The position numbers and the translations under genes were made by a program. Below are positions 49,277 through 57,367 of a stretch of DNA of 64,000 nucleotides, in pieces. The notes beneath the pieces are model-generated. The model did not search any database, had not been told where the DNA came from, and worked only from the letters and a program-made list of their open reading frames with translations. Position 1 is the first letter of the stretch. Each line of letters starts with the position of its first letter. Source of the DNA: Streptomyces scabiei 87.22 (lineage in GTDB: Bacteria; Actinomycetota; Actinomycetes; Streptomycetales; Streptomycetaceae); assembly GCF_000091305.1 (NCBI RefSeq), contig NC_013929.1:6262001-6326000 (forward strand). Reading direction: 5' to 3'.

Positions 49277-50136
49277 ACGGCCCCCGCCCGGCTCGTGCGT
49301 CCCCCGGCCGGCCCCGGGTGCGGCTCGCCGCCGCGTTCCGCCCCGGCCAGTACGTCCGCGACCCGCCGGCCGGTCTCCGCGAGGTGTCCGGCCGCCCTGA
49401 TACGGGTCGGGGCCCCGACGAGCCACAGCCGGGCGCCGAGCCGGTGCTCCCCGGCGCGGAAGGGGGCCAGGTCCGCGTCGCCCTCGGCGGTGATCAGCAC
49501 CAGCTCCTGGTCCGCGTGGCCGCGCTCGGTCCGCCGGTCCGAGCCGTGCAGCAGCCCCCGGGTGGCCGCCCCCAGCTCTCCGGGGTCGACGCGGGCGCAG
49601 GCCGCGACCATCCACGGCGGGGCGCCCCGCCCGGTGAAGTGGTCGTGCAGATAGGCGTGTCCGCCCGGACCCTCGACGGCCACCGCCTCCTCCTCGACGG
49701 CGTCCTCGGGGATCTCCACCTGCTCGGCGTGCGCGCAGAAGGAGAACGCGCGGACCACCCGGGGGTCCGCGGCGGCCGTCCCCAGCGCGATCCGCCCGCC
49801 GAAGTAGGTGCCGAACAGGCTGTAGCGGTCCTGGCCGAAGCCGTCGAGGACCGCGCGGACGTCCTCGACACAGCGGGCGAGGGCGTGTCCCTCCGGGGTG
49901 CCGACCCGCCCGCTCTCCCCGCGTCCGCGCAGGTCGAGCGCGAGGACATGGGCGTTCGGTACGGCGTCGAGGAACCCCGACTCCGCCCAGATCCGCCGGT
50001 CCATCGCCACCCCGTGGACCAGCACGAGGGTCTCGCCCGGTCCGGGCCTGCTGAAGCCGCGGATCGGCGTACCGTCGCGGGAGACCACCTCGAACGGTTC
50101 CGTCGCACCCCGCCGGGTGCCGTCAGCGTCCCGCAC
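49273..50136 (-). CDS. btmH: Atypical alpha/beta-hydrolase-fold Asp epimerase
   Basis: The 287-residue alpha/beta-hydrolase-fold protein lacks the catalytic serine: the nucleophile elbow reads FGTYFGG (about 108-114) instead of G-x-S-x-G. That agrees with its homologue BotH, which is not a hydrolase but epimerises the Asp next to the thiazoline and binds bottromycin. The GTG start at 50136 (VRDADGTRRGATEPFEVV) has GGGGAGGG upstream and overlaps btmG by 14 bases. A longer start at 50208 is rejected for lack of a ribosome site. Confidence 0.92.
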   Translation of the reverse strand: MRDADGTRRGATEPFEVVSRDGTPIRGFSRPGPGETLVLVHGVAMDRRIWAESGFLDAVPNAHVLALDLRGRGESGRVGTPEGHALARCVEDVRAVLDGFGQDRYSLFGTYFGGRIALGTAAADPRVVRAFSFCAHAEQVEIPEDAVEEEAVAVEGPGGHAYLHDHFTGRGAPPWMVAACARVDPGELGAATRGLLHGSDRRTERGHADQELVLITAEGDADLAPFRAGEHRLGARLWLVGAPTRIRAAGHLAETGRRVADVLAGAERGGEPHPGPAGGRTSRAGAV

Positions 50137-52138
50137 CGACCCTCCCCACCGCACCGGCCGGCGCCGACTCGGCCGCCTGCCCCGCACCATCGGGCGAACG
50201 CTCCCCACCGCCGGCCGCCCGCTCCGGTCCGCCGGCCGCCTCCCTCAGCTCGGCCGCCCGTCCCAGCTCGTCGCGCATGCCGTCGCGCACCGCGAGCACG
50301 AGACCGCGCCGGCCCTCCAGATGGATCCAGCCGCGCCCCGCCCACTCCCGTACCGTCGCGTGCACCGACTCCTCCGGCCGGCCCGTCATCGCCGCGACCT
50401 GGCCGACGGCCTGGTGCAGCCGTCCGCCGTGCACCAGACAGCGGAACAACTGGTCGTCGCCGCCCCGCAGCACGTGCCGCCCGGTGCCGACATGAGGCCG
50501 GCCGTCCTGCAGCACGGTCATGTTCGGACCGAACCGGAAGGAGAACCGCGACTGTTCGTGCAGCTTCTTCCACAGTCCCACCCGGGCCCCGAGCCGCCGT
50601 CGCAGCGCGAGCATCTCCGCGTCCACGGCCTCGTCCCGGTCCGCCAGCTCCACATGCTCGAACGAGTAGGCCAGCTCGGCGCGTTCACCGGCGGTCCGGC
50701 CGGCGTGCACGAAGCGGTACTTCGCCTCCGGCCCGTCCAGCGCGATGCCGAACTCGCCGGGTTTCTCGAAGTACGGGCTGTACCGGTCGACCCGGACCTT
50801 GCTCACCGTCGAGGGCGGCGCGAGATGCGTGATGAACGGGATCAGCCGCAGCTGCTCCTCCAGCATCGCCGCCGTCTCGTCCGGCATCGCCGACAGCAGG
50901 TTCCACTGGGCGTCGATGCCCAGCTCCTGGCACAGCACCAGGAAACGCAGATTGTGGAAGGCCGTCGCCCCCTTGCGCAGCAGCTTCAGCGCGCCACTGC
51001 TGAGGCTCTCGATGCCCGGCTGGACCATGGTGACGCCCGCCGCCCGCATCTCGCCCACCTCACGCGGCCCCAGATTGGCCTTCACCTCGAAGAACGTGGT
51101 GATGTCGACCTCGGCGGCGGCGAGTTCGGCGAGACCGTTGTCGGTCCGGGCGAGGATCGTGTCGACCGCGTACGTGTCGAACACACCGTGCTCCTCGGTC
51201 AGCCGGCGCAGGGTCTCGGTCAGCTGCCCGCCCGGCTTGCTGCGGTAGACCATGCCGCTGCCGTTCTCCCCGCAGAAGGTGCACTGCAGCTTCTCGCCCC
51301 ACCAGCAGCCCCGCGACATCTGGAACGGCAGGGCCACGTGGGGGGCGATCAGCTCACGGTGGGGCAGCCTCCCCAGCCGCTCGAAGTACTCCGCGTACCG
51401 GGGCACCGGCGCCGACTCGGCCGGCTGCACGGCCGGCAGCGACACCCGCAGCTCGCCCTCGTGCCGCAGCACCAGACCCGGGGCCGCCGCGAGGTCGGCG
51501 GTGCCGCGCGCGGCCCGGACCGCGGCCACCGCCGCCTCGCCCTCGCCCTGCACGACCGCGTCGACGAACGGGTACGCCCGCATCACGGCCTGCCCCATGG
51601 GCCGGTCGCAGTTCGCCCCGCCGAGCAGCACCAGCCGGCCGGGCGCCCGGTCCTTGACGGCCCGCGCCACGGCCAGCGCCGGCACCAGCTGGCTGAAGGA
51701 CGTGGTGAACCCGAAGCACTCCGCGCCGGTCGCGACGAGCCGCCCGGCCAGCTCCGCGACGAACGCGGGCGCCGCCGCACGCAGCGCAAGCACCCGGCCC
51801 ACCAGCTCCTCGGCCACCCCGTGCCCGGACAGGAAGGCGGCGTACCGGCCGCGGGCGTCCTCCTCCTCCACGGGGCCGTGCCCGTCCAGCACCCCGCCGA
51901 AGATCCAGTCCCCGACGCCGAGCCCGTACAGCTCCTCGCCGATCGTGTCGTAGACGGTGACGAACTCCGCCGGATCGCACCCCAGCGCGTCGACGGCGTA
52001 CTCGAACCAGTCGAGATACGCGTACACCGGTGTGATCGGGTCACCGTCCCCCGTCCCCTCCAGCGCCGCGAGGGTGGCGATCTGGATGGACGGGCGGTAC
52101 AGGCTGTTCCAGGGCGGTGCCACGAGCGCGAGCTTCAC
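50123..52138 (-). CDS. btmG: Cobalamin-dependent radical SAM C-methyltransferase
   Basis: The 671-residue enzyme is built like BtmC and BtmK (B12 region with LVLLGGANCDRPMGQAVM; cluster motif Cys278-x7-Cys286-x2-Cys289, CWWGEKLQCTFC) but is clearly more diverged from both. From memory of mutant work, BtmG (BotRMT2) methylates the core valines, turning Val into tert-leucine-type residues. The C-terminal 50 residues are Ala/Gly/Glu-rich and probably disordered. The GTG at 52138 overlaps the btmF stop (GTGA); the long upstream open frame to 52909 is a shadow of btmF. Confidence 0.92.
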   Translation of the reverse strand: MKLALVAPPWNSLYRPSIQIATLAALEGTGDGDPITPVYAYLDWFEYAVDALGCDPAEFVTVYDTIGEELYGLGVGDWIFGGVLDGHGPVEEEDARGRYAAFLSGHGVAEELVGRVLALRAAAPAFVAELAGRLVATGAECFGFTTSFSQLVPALAVARAVKDRAPGRLVLLGGANCDRPMGQAVMRAYPFVDAVVQGEGEAAVAAVRAARGTADLAAAPGLVLRHEGELRVSLPAVQPAESAPVPRYAEYFERLGRLPHRELIAPHVALPFQMSRGCWWGEKLQCTFCGENGSGMVYRSKPGGQLTETLRRLTEEHGVFDTYAVDTILARTDNGLAELAAAEVDITTFFEVKANLGPREVGEMRAAGVTMVQPGIESLSSGALKLLRKGATAFHNLRFLVLCQELGIDAQWNLLSAMPDETAAMLEEQLRLIPFITHLAPPSTVSKVRVDRYSPYFEKPGEFGIALDGPEAKYRFVHAGRTAGERAELAYSFEHVELADRDEAVDAEMLALRRRLGARVGLWKKLHEQSRFSFRFGPNMTVLQDGRPHVGTGRHVLRGGDDQLFRCLVHGGRLHQAVGQVAAMTGRPEESVHATVREWAGRGWIHLEGRRGLVLAVRDGMRDELGRAAELREAAGGPERAAGGGERSPDGAGQAAESAPAGAVGRVGAGR

Positions 52139-53574
52139 CGGCGCGCACCCCCGCCGTCCCCGCGCGGCCGCAGCCGCTCGCCCAGCCGCCCGGTCGGCAG
52201 CACCGGATAGCCCGCCCGCGCCTTGTCGAACATCTCCAGCCCCGGCGCGACGACGTCGACGACCGTGACCGGCCCCGGCGGGGTCAGCACACGGTGGTGC
52301 GCCTCGATGCCCGACTCCCGCAGCCGGTCCACCAGGTGCCGCAGCAGCCGCTCGGGCCCGGTGGCCGCGGGCAGTCCGTCGTCCGCCTCGAACGCCCGGC
52401 TCTCGTGCGGCAGCCGGTGGATGTCGAACCGGGCCGCGGCCAGATGCCGGGGATAGCGGGCCAGCGCCGAACCGATCTGCCCGGCCTCGGTGTCCGCGTC
52501 CACCGGCCCGTTCTCGAACATCGTCCGCACCTGGAGGTACTCGAGCAGCGCCCGCTGCACCGCGTACGTCCGCACCGGCGAGGCCCCGCTGCCGATCAGC
52601 CGGACGTCCTCCCTGCTCACCGCGTCGCACACCACATAGGCCGGTACGCCGGTGTCGCAGGTGATGTCGACGATCAGGACCGGGGAGTCGCGGACCTCCT
52701 CGACCGTACGGGTCAGCTCCCGCAGCTCGGCGGGCAGCGTGCCGTGGTCGACCACCCGCAGCTCGGGCCCCTCCCCGGGCAGGCCGAAGTACGACCGGGC
52801 CAGCTGGTACGACCAGGCGTCCCGCTCGATCACCTCGTTGATCGCGTGCACCAGCGCCTCGTGCCGGGTGGCGCCCGCCGCGTAACCGGCGCTGGAGGTG
52901 TAGTGCCACAGCGGCTGGAACGAGCGGTCGTCGTCCGGATGGGGCCAGTTGCGGTAGCCCCCGTCCCGCAGGAACACGGGGTGCCGGTGCGGCTGCCCGG
53001 CCGGGCCGGCACCCCCGCCGTCGTCCGCCCGCCCGGTCAGGGCCTCCTCCACGGGGCGGTAGGTGCGGGTCAGCACGGGCGCGTCGGGCATGATGCCGCC
53101 GAGCCGGCGCAGCAGCGCGGACCGCCGGGCGGTGGCCTGGCCCGCGATCTCCCGCCCCGGCCGGAACTCCGCCTCCGACGCGCGGGGGTCCCGGCGCCAG
53201 TCCAGGTGGTAGTGCTCGGCGCTCTCGAACAGCGCGCTCGCCATGCTCCGGTGCCCGAGCCCCTTGCCGGAGCTGCGGGAACAGAGCGCGCCCGCCGCGT
53301 CCGACAGCCGTACCTCGTAGGTGGGCGCGGACTCGATGCCGTACTTGCGGATGTCTGCCGTCAGCCCTTCGGCGGCCAGCCAGTCCCCGACGGAGGCCAG
53401 GGCCTGCCGGAGATCCGTCTCGCGCTCAGGCGGAACGTCTTCCTTCGCGGCCCCGTCGAGCAGGACCGCGGTCAGCGGATCGGTCTCGGAGGTCTCGGCG
53501 TTCTCGGCGGGTGTCCGCGGGAACGGCTCGGCCGGCCGGGTCGGACGGGTCTGCGGATGGGCGGGACGGGTCAA
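52135..53574 (-). CDS. btmF: YcaO enzyme, macrolactamidine-forming
   Basis: The 479-residue YcaO-domain protein has the ATP-binding YcaO helices SALFESAEHYHLDW and EALVHAINEVIERDAW. No partner E1-like or ocin-ThiF protein is encoded, as expected for stand-alone bottromycin YcaO enzymes. The second YcaO of the cluster is the one reported to attack an internal amide with the N-terminal amine, giving the macrolactamidine. The start is a TTG at 53574 placed by AGGAGG 4 bases upstream; no ATG or GTG exists in its first 100 codons. It overlaps btmE by 149 bases. Confidence 0.88.
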   Translation of the reverse strand: MTRPAHPQTRPTRPAEPFPRTPAENAETSETDPLTAVLLDGAAKEDVPPERETDLRQALASVGDWLAAEGLTADIRKYGIESAPTYEVRLSDAAGALCSRSSGKGLGHRSMASALFESAEHYHLDWRRDPRASEAEFRPGREIAGQATARRSALLRRLGGIMPDAPVLTRTYRPVEEALTGRADDGGGAGPAGQPHRHPVFLRDGGYRNWPHPDDDRSFQPLWHYTSSAGYAAGATRHEALVHAINEVIERDAWSYQLARSYFGLPGEGPELRVVDHGTLPAELRELTRTVEEVRDSPVLIVDITCDTGVPAYVVCDAVSREDVRLIGSGASPVRTYAVQRALLEYLQVRTMFENGPVDADTEAGQIGSALARYPRHLAAARFDIHRLPHESRAFEADDGLPAATGPERLLRHLVDRLRESGIEAHHRVLTPPGPVTVVDVVAPGLEMFDKARAGYPVLPTGRLGERLRPRGDGGGARR

Positions 53575-54682
53575 GGGTCCTCCTCACTTCTCCCGTGTCG
53601 AACACGGGGATGCCTGCGCGGACAAGGCCCAGGAGGGGCTGCGGATCCGACACCACATGGGCGAAGCAGAGACGGGTCCTGGGGATGTCCGGGCCTGAGA
53701 TGTCGAGGGCACCGGAGTCGGCCCACACACGGATGCCGCCGGCCTCCAGTTCTTCGAGGGGGGTCGCCGGCCGCGGCTCGTCGTCCCCCGGCGCCGGGTC
53801 GTGCGGACCGTGCGGGGCGTCCGCGTCCTTCAGGTCGAAGTCCAAGGTCGCGCACCGGGTGAGCAGCGGCCACCGCTCGAAGCGGCGCAGGAAGAAACGC
53901 TCGGCCGGCTCCGCGGTCGGGTTCGACCGCCACATCGTCTCGGCCTGCGCCAGCTCCAGCAGCGCCCGGCCGGTCGCCTCCGCGACGGTCTCCCCGCAGC
54001 CCAGCCCGGTGGCGGGCATCAGCCGCCCGCGGCCGTACGCCACGGCGAGCACGGCCGGCGTACGGCCGACGCCCTCCAGCGGCACCACCAGGGTCCGGTC
54101 GTCCCCCGACGGCCGCCGCGGCGGCCCCGCCAGCCGGCGGTGCAGAAAGACGCCGTAGCCGATCAGTTCGGTCAGTTCCAGCAGCGCGCCGCGCAGCGCC
54201 GCCTCCGGTGTCGGGGCGACGGCCCAGCCCACCGTGCTCGACAGCCGCGCCTGCGCCGCCGTCAGCGTGCCCGCCCGCAGCTCCGCGCCGGCCGTCCAGG
54301 GCGAGGACCAGTACAGCGGCACCCGGCGTGGTCCGCCGCCGGTCAGCGGCCGGTACACCCGGTCCGCGCAGCCGTCCGGCGCGGTGCGTACCCCGGCCGC
54401 CGGGAACGGCGGGACCGGGCCGGAGCCCGTTCCGGGGTCCGCGAAGGCCGTCGGCGGACGGGCGACCGCGGTGAAGGGGGTGCACGCCACCAGCCGCTCC
54501 ACGGCTTCCGACAGGGCTTTCGCCCGTGCCACGGCCTCGGTCGTGGCGGTGCCGTAACCGTCGGCCCGGGCGTCGCCCTCGGCGGGGCGCACGGTGCACC
54601 GCACGGTCACCGTTCCCTCCGAGGGATACGAACGGTGGACGACCTCGCGCAGCTCGCACTCCGTCGCCGTCGCTTCGCGCAT
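53426..54682 (-). CDS. btmE: YcaO enzyme, thiazoline-forming
   Basis: The 418-residue YcaO protein has conserved helices KALSEAVERLVA, ALLELTELIGYGVF and ALLELAQAETMW. It is the first YcaO after the precursor gene and, by analogy with BtmE/BmbD, cyclodehydrates Cys9 with Asp8 to a thiazoline using ATP. ATG 54682 (MREATATECELREV) is preceded by GGGAGAGGG and is preferred over GTG 54718. The last 50 residues (Asp/Arg/Pro-rich) are encoded in the stretch shared with btmF and may be dispensable. Confidence 0.9.
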   Translation of the reverse strand: MREATATECELREVVHRSYPSEGTVTVRCTVRPAEGDARADGYGTATTEAVARAKALSEAVERLVACTPFTAVARPPTAFADPGTGSGPVPPFPAAGVRTAPDGCADRVYRPLTGGGPRRVPLYWSSPWTAGAELRAGTLTAAQARLSSTVGWAVAPTPEAALRGALLELTELIGYGVFLHRRLAGPPRRPSGDDRTLVVPLEGVGRTPAVLAVAYGRGRLMPATGLGCGETVAEATGRALLELAQAETMWRSNPTAEPAERFFLRRFERWPLLTRCATLDFDLKDADAPHGPHDPAPGDDEPRPATPLEELEAGGIRVWADSGALDISGPDIPRTRLCFAHVVSDPQPLLGLVRAGIPVFDTGEVRRTLDPSRPSADPSDPAGRAVPADTRRERRDLRDRSADRGPARRGREGRRSA

Positions 54683-54745
54683 GCTCCCTCTCCCGGTAGT
54701 CCGTCGCGCCGACTTCACACCGGCCGGCTACTCACCGGCCGACGC

Positions 54746-54880
54746 TCATGAGGTGGCTTCACCGTCCCAGGCGCCCCAGGACTCCAGCTCCTCCATCTCC
54801 AGCGCGCTCAGCTCCGCGTTGTTGGGGTCGTCGTTGAGGAAGTCCGCGGTCATGCAGTCGAATACGACTACGGGTCCCAT
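54746..54880 (-). CDS. btmD: Bottromycin precursor peptide
   Basis: The 44-residue peptide begins MGPVVVFDC: Met1 is removed, and Gly2-Pro-Val-Val-Val-Phe-Asp-Cys9 is the core of bottromycin A2. The remaining 35 residues, starting MTADFLNDDPNN and ending WDGEATS, are the follower, a C-terminal recognition sequence in place of the usual RiPP leader. AAAGGA sits 8 bases before the ATG. It is the first gene of the minus operon running to btmM, with a 133-base gap behind btmC that probably holds the promoter. The sequence matches the published precursor as I remember it. Confidence 0.97.
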   Translation of the reverse strand: MGPVVVFDCMTADFLNDDPNNAELSALEMEELESWGAWDGEATS

Positions 54881-55013
54881 GGTGTGGTCCTTTCGTCTGT
54901 CTTCTCGTCTGTCTTCCGGGTCGCTGTGCGATGGCGCCGGGCGCTCTTCTCGGTTCCGGCGCTCTTGCCTCAGAGGGACGCGGGGGCCCGTGTCCGCGTG
55001 CGGGGCGGCCTCC

Positions 55014-56951
55014 TTACGGTCGAGCGGTGAGCGTGAGAGGTACGGGGGGACGAGCCCGCCGGGGAGTGCCCTTGGGCGGTGGGGTCCGATAGGCCGAGGG
55101 CTGCTCGCGTACCGCCAGTGCGATGACCTTCGTGCCTTCGATGTAGACCCACCGCTTCCTGTGCCAGGCGTGCAGCGTGTCCAGGGCCTGGTCCCAGCGT
55201 TCCCCCTGCCACTCCTGCCCTTGGAGGTCGCGGAACCGGGTGCCGCCGACGACGGCGCGGAACAGCCGCGCCTCCTCGCCCCGCAGGGTGGTGGTGTGCG
55301 GCGGCAGTCCGGGTCGTTCGTCGGTGAGGGTGAGCGAGTCGAAGCCGAGCCGGTAGCCGAAGCGCGCGGACTCGTGATGGGCGCGCCACAGCCGGACGCG
55401 CGCGGCGAGCCGGCGGCGCACCGGGCCGTTGGCGGGGTCGTCGGTGAAGTCGCCCTCGAAGTGGTACGCGATGTTCCAGAGGTCCTCCTGCGAGAGACCG
55501 GGATAGGCGTACCGGTAGCCCGGCAGCGGGCTGGTCAGGGTGAGGCCGTAGTTCTCCGGCGCCTCGACGTACGGGCTGAACCGGTCGAAGCGGATCAGCG
55601 TGATGTGCGGCGGCGTCAGATGGGTCAGCGACGAGACGACGTCGAGCTGAGCCGTCAGGGAGTCCGGTGTCTCGTGCGGATAGCCGGTGAGGATGTTCCA
55701 GTCGGCCCGCACGCCGTACTCGGCGCAGCCGAGCAGGAACCGGATGTTCTGGTACGCCGTGGCGCCCTTCCTGAGATGCCTCAGCCCCTCGGTGCTCAGG
55801 CTCTCGATCCCCGGCTGCACGGAACGCACCCCGGCCCGGCGCACGGCCCGGATGTCGGCCCACTCCATGTTCGCCTTGACCTCGAAGAACAGGGAGTGGT
55901 CGGTGTTGAGCTTCTCCACCAGCGGCAGGGCCGTGTCGAGGTACTTGAGGTCGAGGATGTTGTCGACGGCGAAGAAGTCGAGGACGCCGTAGCGGTCCAT
56001 GAGGTGGCGCAGTTCGTCGGCGACGCCGTCCGGGTTCTTGCTCCGGTACGCCATCGTCGCGCCGTTGAGTCCGCAGAAGGTGCAGTGGGTCTTCGCGCCC
56101 CACCAGCAGCCGCGGGAGAACTCCACGGGCAGGGTGATCTCGGGTTCGAGGGTGTGCAGTCCGGCGGCGTGCAACTGCTCGAAGAAACCGTCGTAGTCGG
56201 GGGTGGGGACGTCCAGGGCCACGCCGGTGGTGAGCGGCGCCGCCGGTGAACTGCCGGGGGCGGCGGGCACGCGGGTGAGCAGGCGGCCGTGGGAGCGGGG
56301 TGGTTCGCCCGCTGCGACCTGGTGGAGGAGGGTGACGAAGGCGTCCTCGCCGGGGCCGTCCACGATCGCGTCGACGGCGGGAAAGTTGGCGAGCAGCGCG
56401 CGGCCCATGGAACCCTCGCAGTTGCTGCCGCCGAGCACGATCACCCCGCCGTAGCCCAGCTCCCGCAGCCGCTCGGCCACCGCCAGCGAGGGGCCGTTCT
56501 GGCTGAACATCGAGGTGAAACCGACGACGTCGGGGGCGGACTCCAGCAACGCGGCGGCGGTGTCCTCCACATGACGGTCCGCCACCGCGCGCAGCGCGTC
56601 GACCAGCTCGATCGACGTGTCGTCGACCCGGCGCGCCCGCAGCTGGGCGAAGTAGGCGTCCCGCCGGCCGGCGTCGCCCCGGCGGCACGAGAAGATCCAG
56701 TCGCCCACCGAGAGGTGATAGAGCTTTTCGGAGACCAGTTCATAGGCCTCCGCCCACTTCTCATCGGAGAACCCGAGCATTCTCTGGGCCAGCCCATAGA
56801 AATCGAGATAGGAATATCGGGCGTCCACCTGCCAGCCCTCGTTCTCGGCGAGCGAGCGCAGAATACCGACCTGAATCGAAGGACGGACGACACTGTTCCA
56901 GGGCATGGAAACAAGGGAAACGTTCTTGGCGATAGGTGTGGCGGTAGGCAC
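55014..56951 (-). CDS. btmC: Cobalamin-dependent radical SAM C-methyltransferase
   Basis: The 645-residue enzyme has an N-terminal B12-binding part (VSLVSMPWNS; GGVIVLGGSNCEGSMGRALLA) and a radical SAM cluster motif Cys282-x7-Cys290-x2-Cys293 (CWWGAKTHCTFC). From memory, BtmC (BotRMT1) methylates the beta carbon of the core phenylalanine. It is nearly identical to btmK over long stretches. The GTG at 56951 (VPTATPIAKNVS) aligns with the btmK start and has GGGGG upstream; a TTG at 56981 would add 10 residues. The first 60 codons are visibly richer in A/T than the rest. Confidence 0.92.
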   Translation of the reverse strand: MPTATPIAKNVSLVSMPWNSVVRPSIQVGILRSLAENEGWQVDARYSYLDFYGLAQRMLGFSDEKWAEAYELVSEKLYHLSVGDWIFSCRRGDAGRRDAYFAQLRARRVDDTSIELVDALRAVADRHVEDTAAALLESAPDVVGFTSMFSQNGPSLAVAERLRELGYGGVIVLGGSNCEGSMGRALLANFPAVDAIVDGPGEDAFVTLLHQVAAGEPPRSHGRLLTRVPAAPGSSPAAPLTTGVALDVPTPDYDGFFEQLHAAGLHTLEPEITLPVEFSRGCWWGAKTHCTFCGLNGATMAYRSKNPDGVADELRHLMDRYGVLDFFAVDNILDLKYLDTALPLVEKLNTDHSLFFEVKANMEWADIRAVRRAGVRSVQPGIESLSTEGLRHLRKGATAYQNIRFLLGCAEYGVRADWNILTGYPHETPDSLTAQLDVVSSLTHLTPPHITLIRFDRFSPYVEAPENYGLTLTSPLPGYRYAYPGLSQEDLWNIAYHFEGDFTDDPANGPVRRRLAARVRLWRAHHESARFGYRLGFDSLTLTDERPGLPPHTTTLRGEEARLFRAVVGGTRFRDLQGQEWQGERWDQALDTLHAWHRKRWVYIEGTKVIALAVREQPSAYRTPPPKGTPRRARPPVPLTLTARP

Positions 56952-57367
56952 GAAATCAACCCCCGGAGCCGATTGCGGCAACTCGAATCACCGTAGGAGT
57001 GAGGATTACGCGAGTCAACGGTTCACCAAGCTTCGGTATAGGTTGGCCGAAAACATTCGTCCGGCATCTACTTGCGTGCGGTGCCCGCCGGCCTGTTCTT
57101 GATCAACTCGGGGGCCCGGGGGTCGGCGCCCCGAGGGGAATGCATAGATGCAGGTGGGAGGCGTGGTGGACAGCTCGGGCGATCGCACTGTACGGTGTAT
57201 GGTGCTCGTTGTTCCCTGATGTGCTCCATGTCGGGAAAAAACCGGAGCGGGCCGTCCTGCCGAGCGGATAAGACGCTTCCGAGGGCTTTACCATGCGCTC
57301 GTCCATGTGCCGTAGAAGAGTGTGTTCTGCCGACCATAATTCTGTGCGCAGAGAGGCGAGAGGTCGC
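56952..57367. other. Divergent promoter region of btmC and btmB
   Basis: The stretch is richer in A/T than its surroundings and contains no supported gene. Candidate elements are GGGCCCGGG (57109-57117, palindromic) and several TANNNT boxes (e.g. TATGGT near 57198 and TAAGAC near 57267). The transcripts for btmC (leftwards) and btmB-btmA (rightwards) should start here. Confidence 0.45.

Noticed and set aside
52139..52909. Extension of btmG to a start at 52909
   Set aside because: The extra segment lies inside btmF in a shadow frame. GTG 52138 overlaps the btmF stop and aligns with the start of the other radical SAM proteins.
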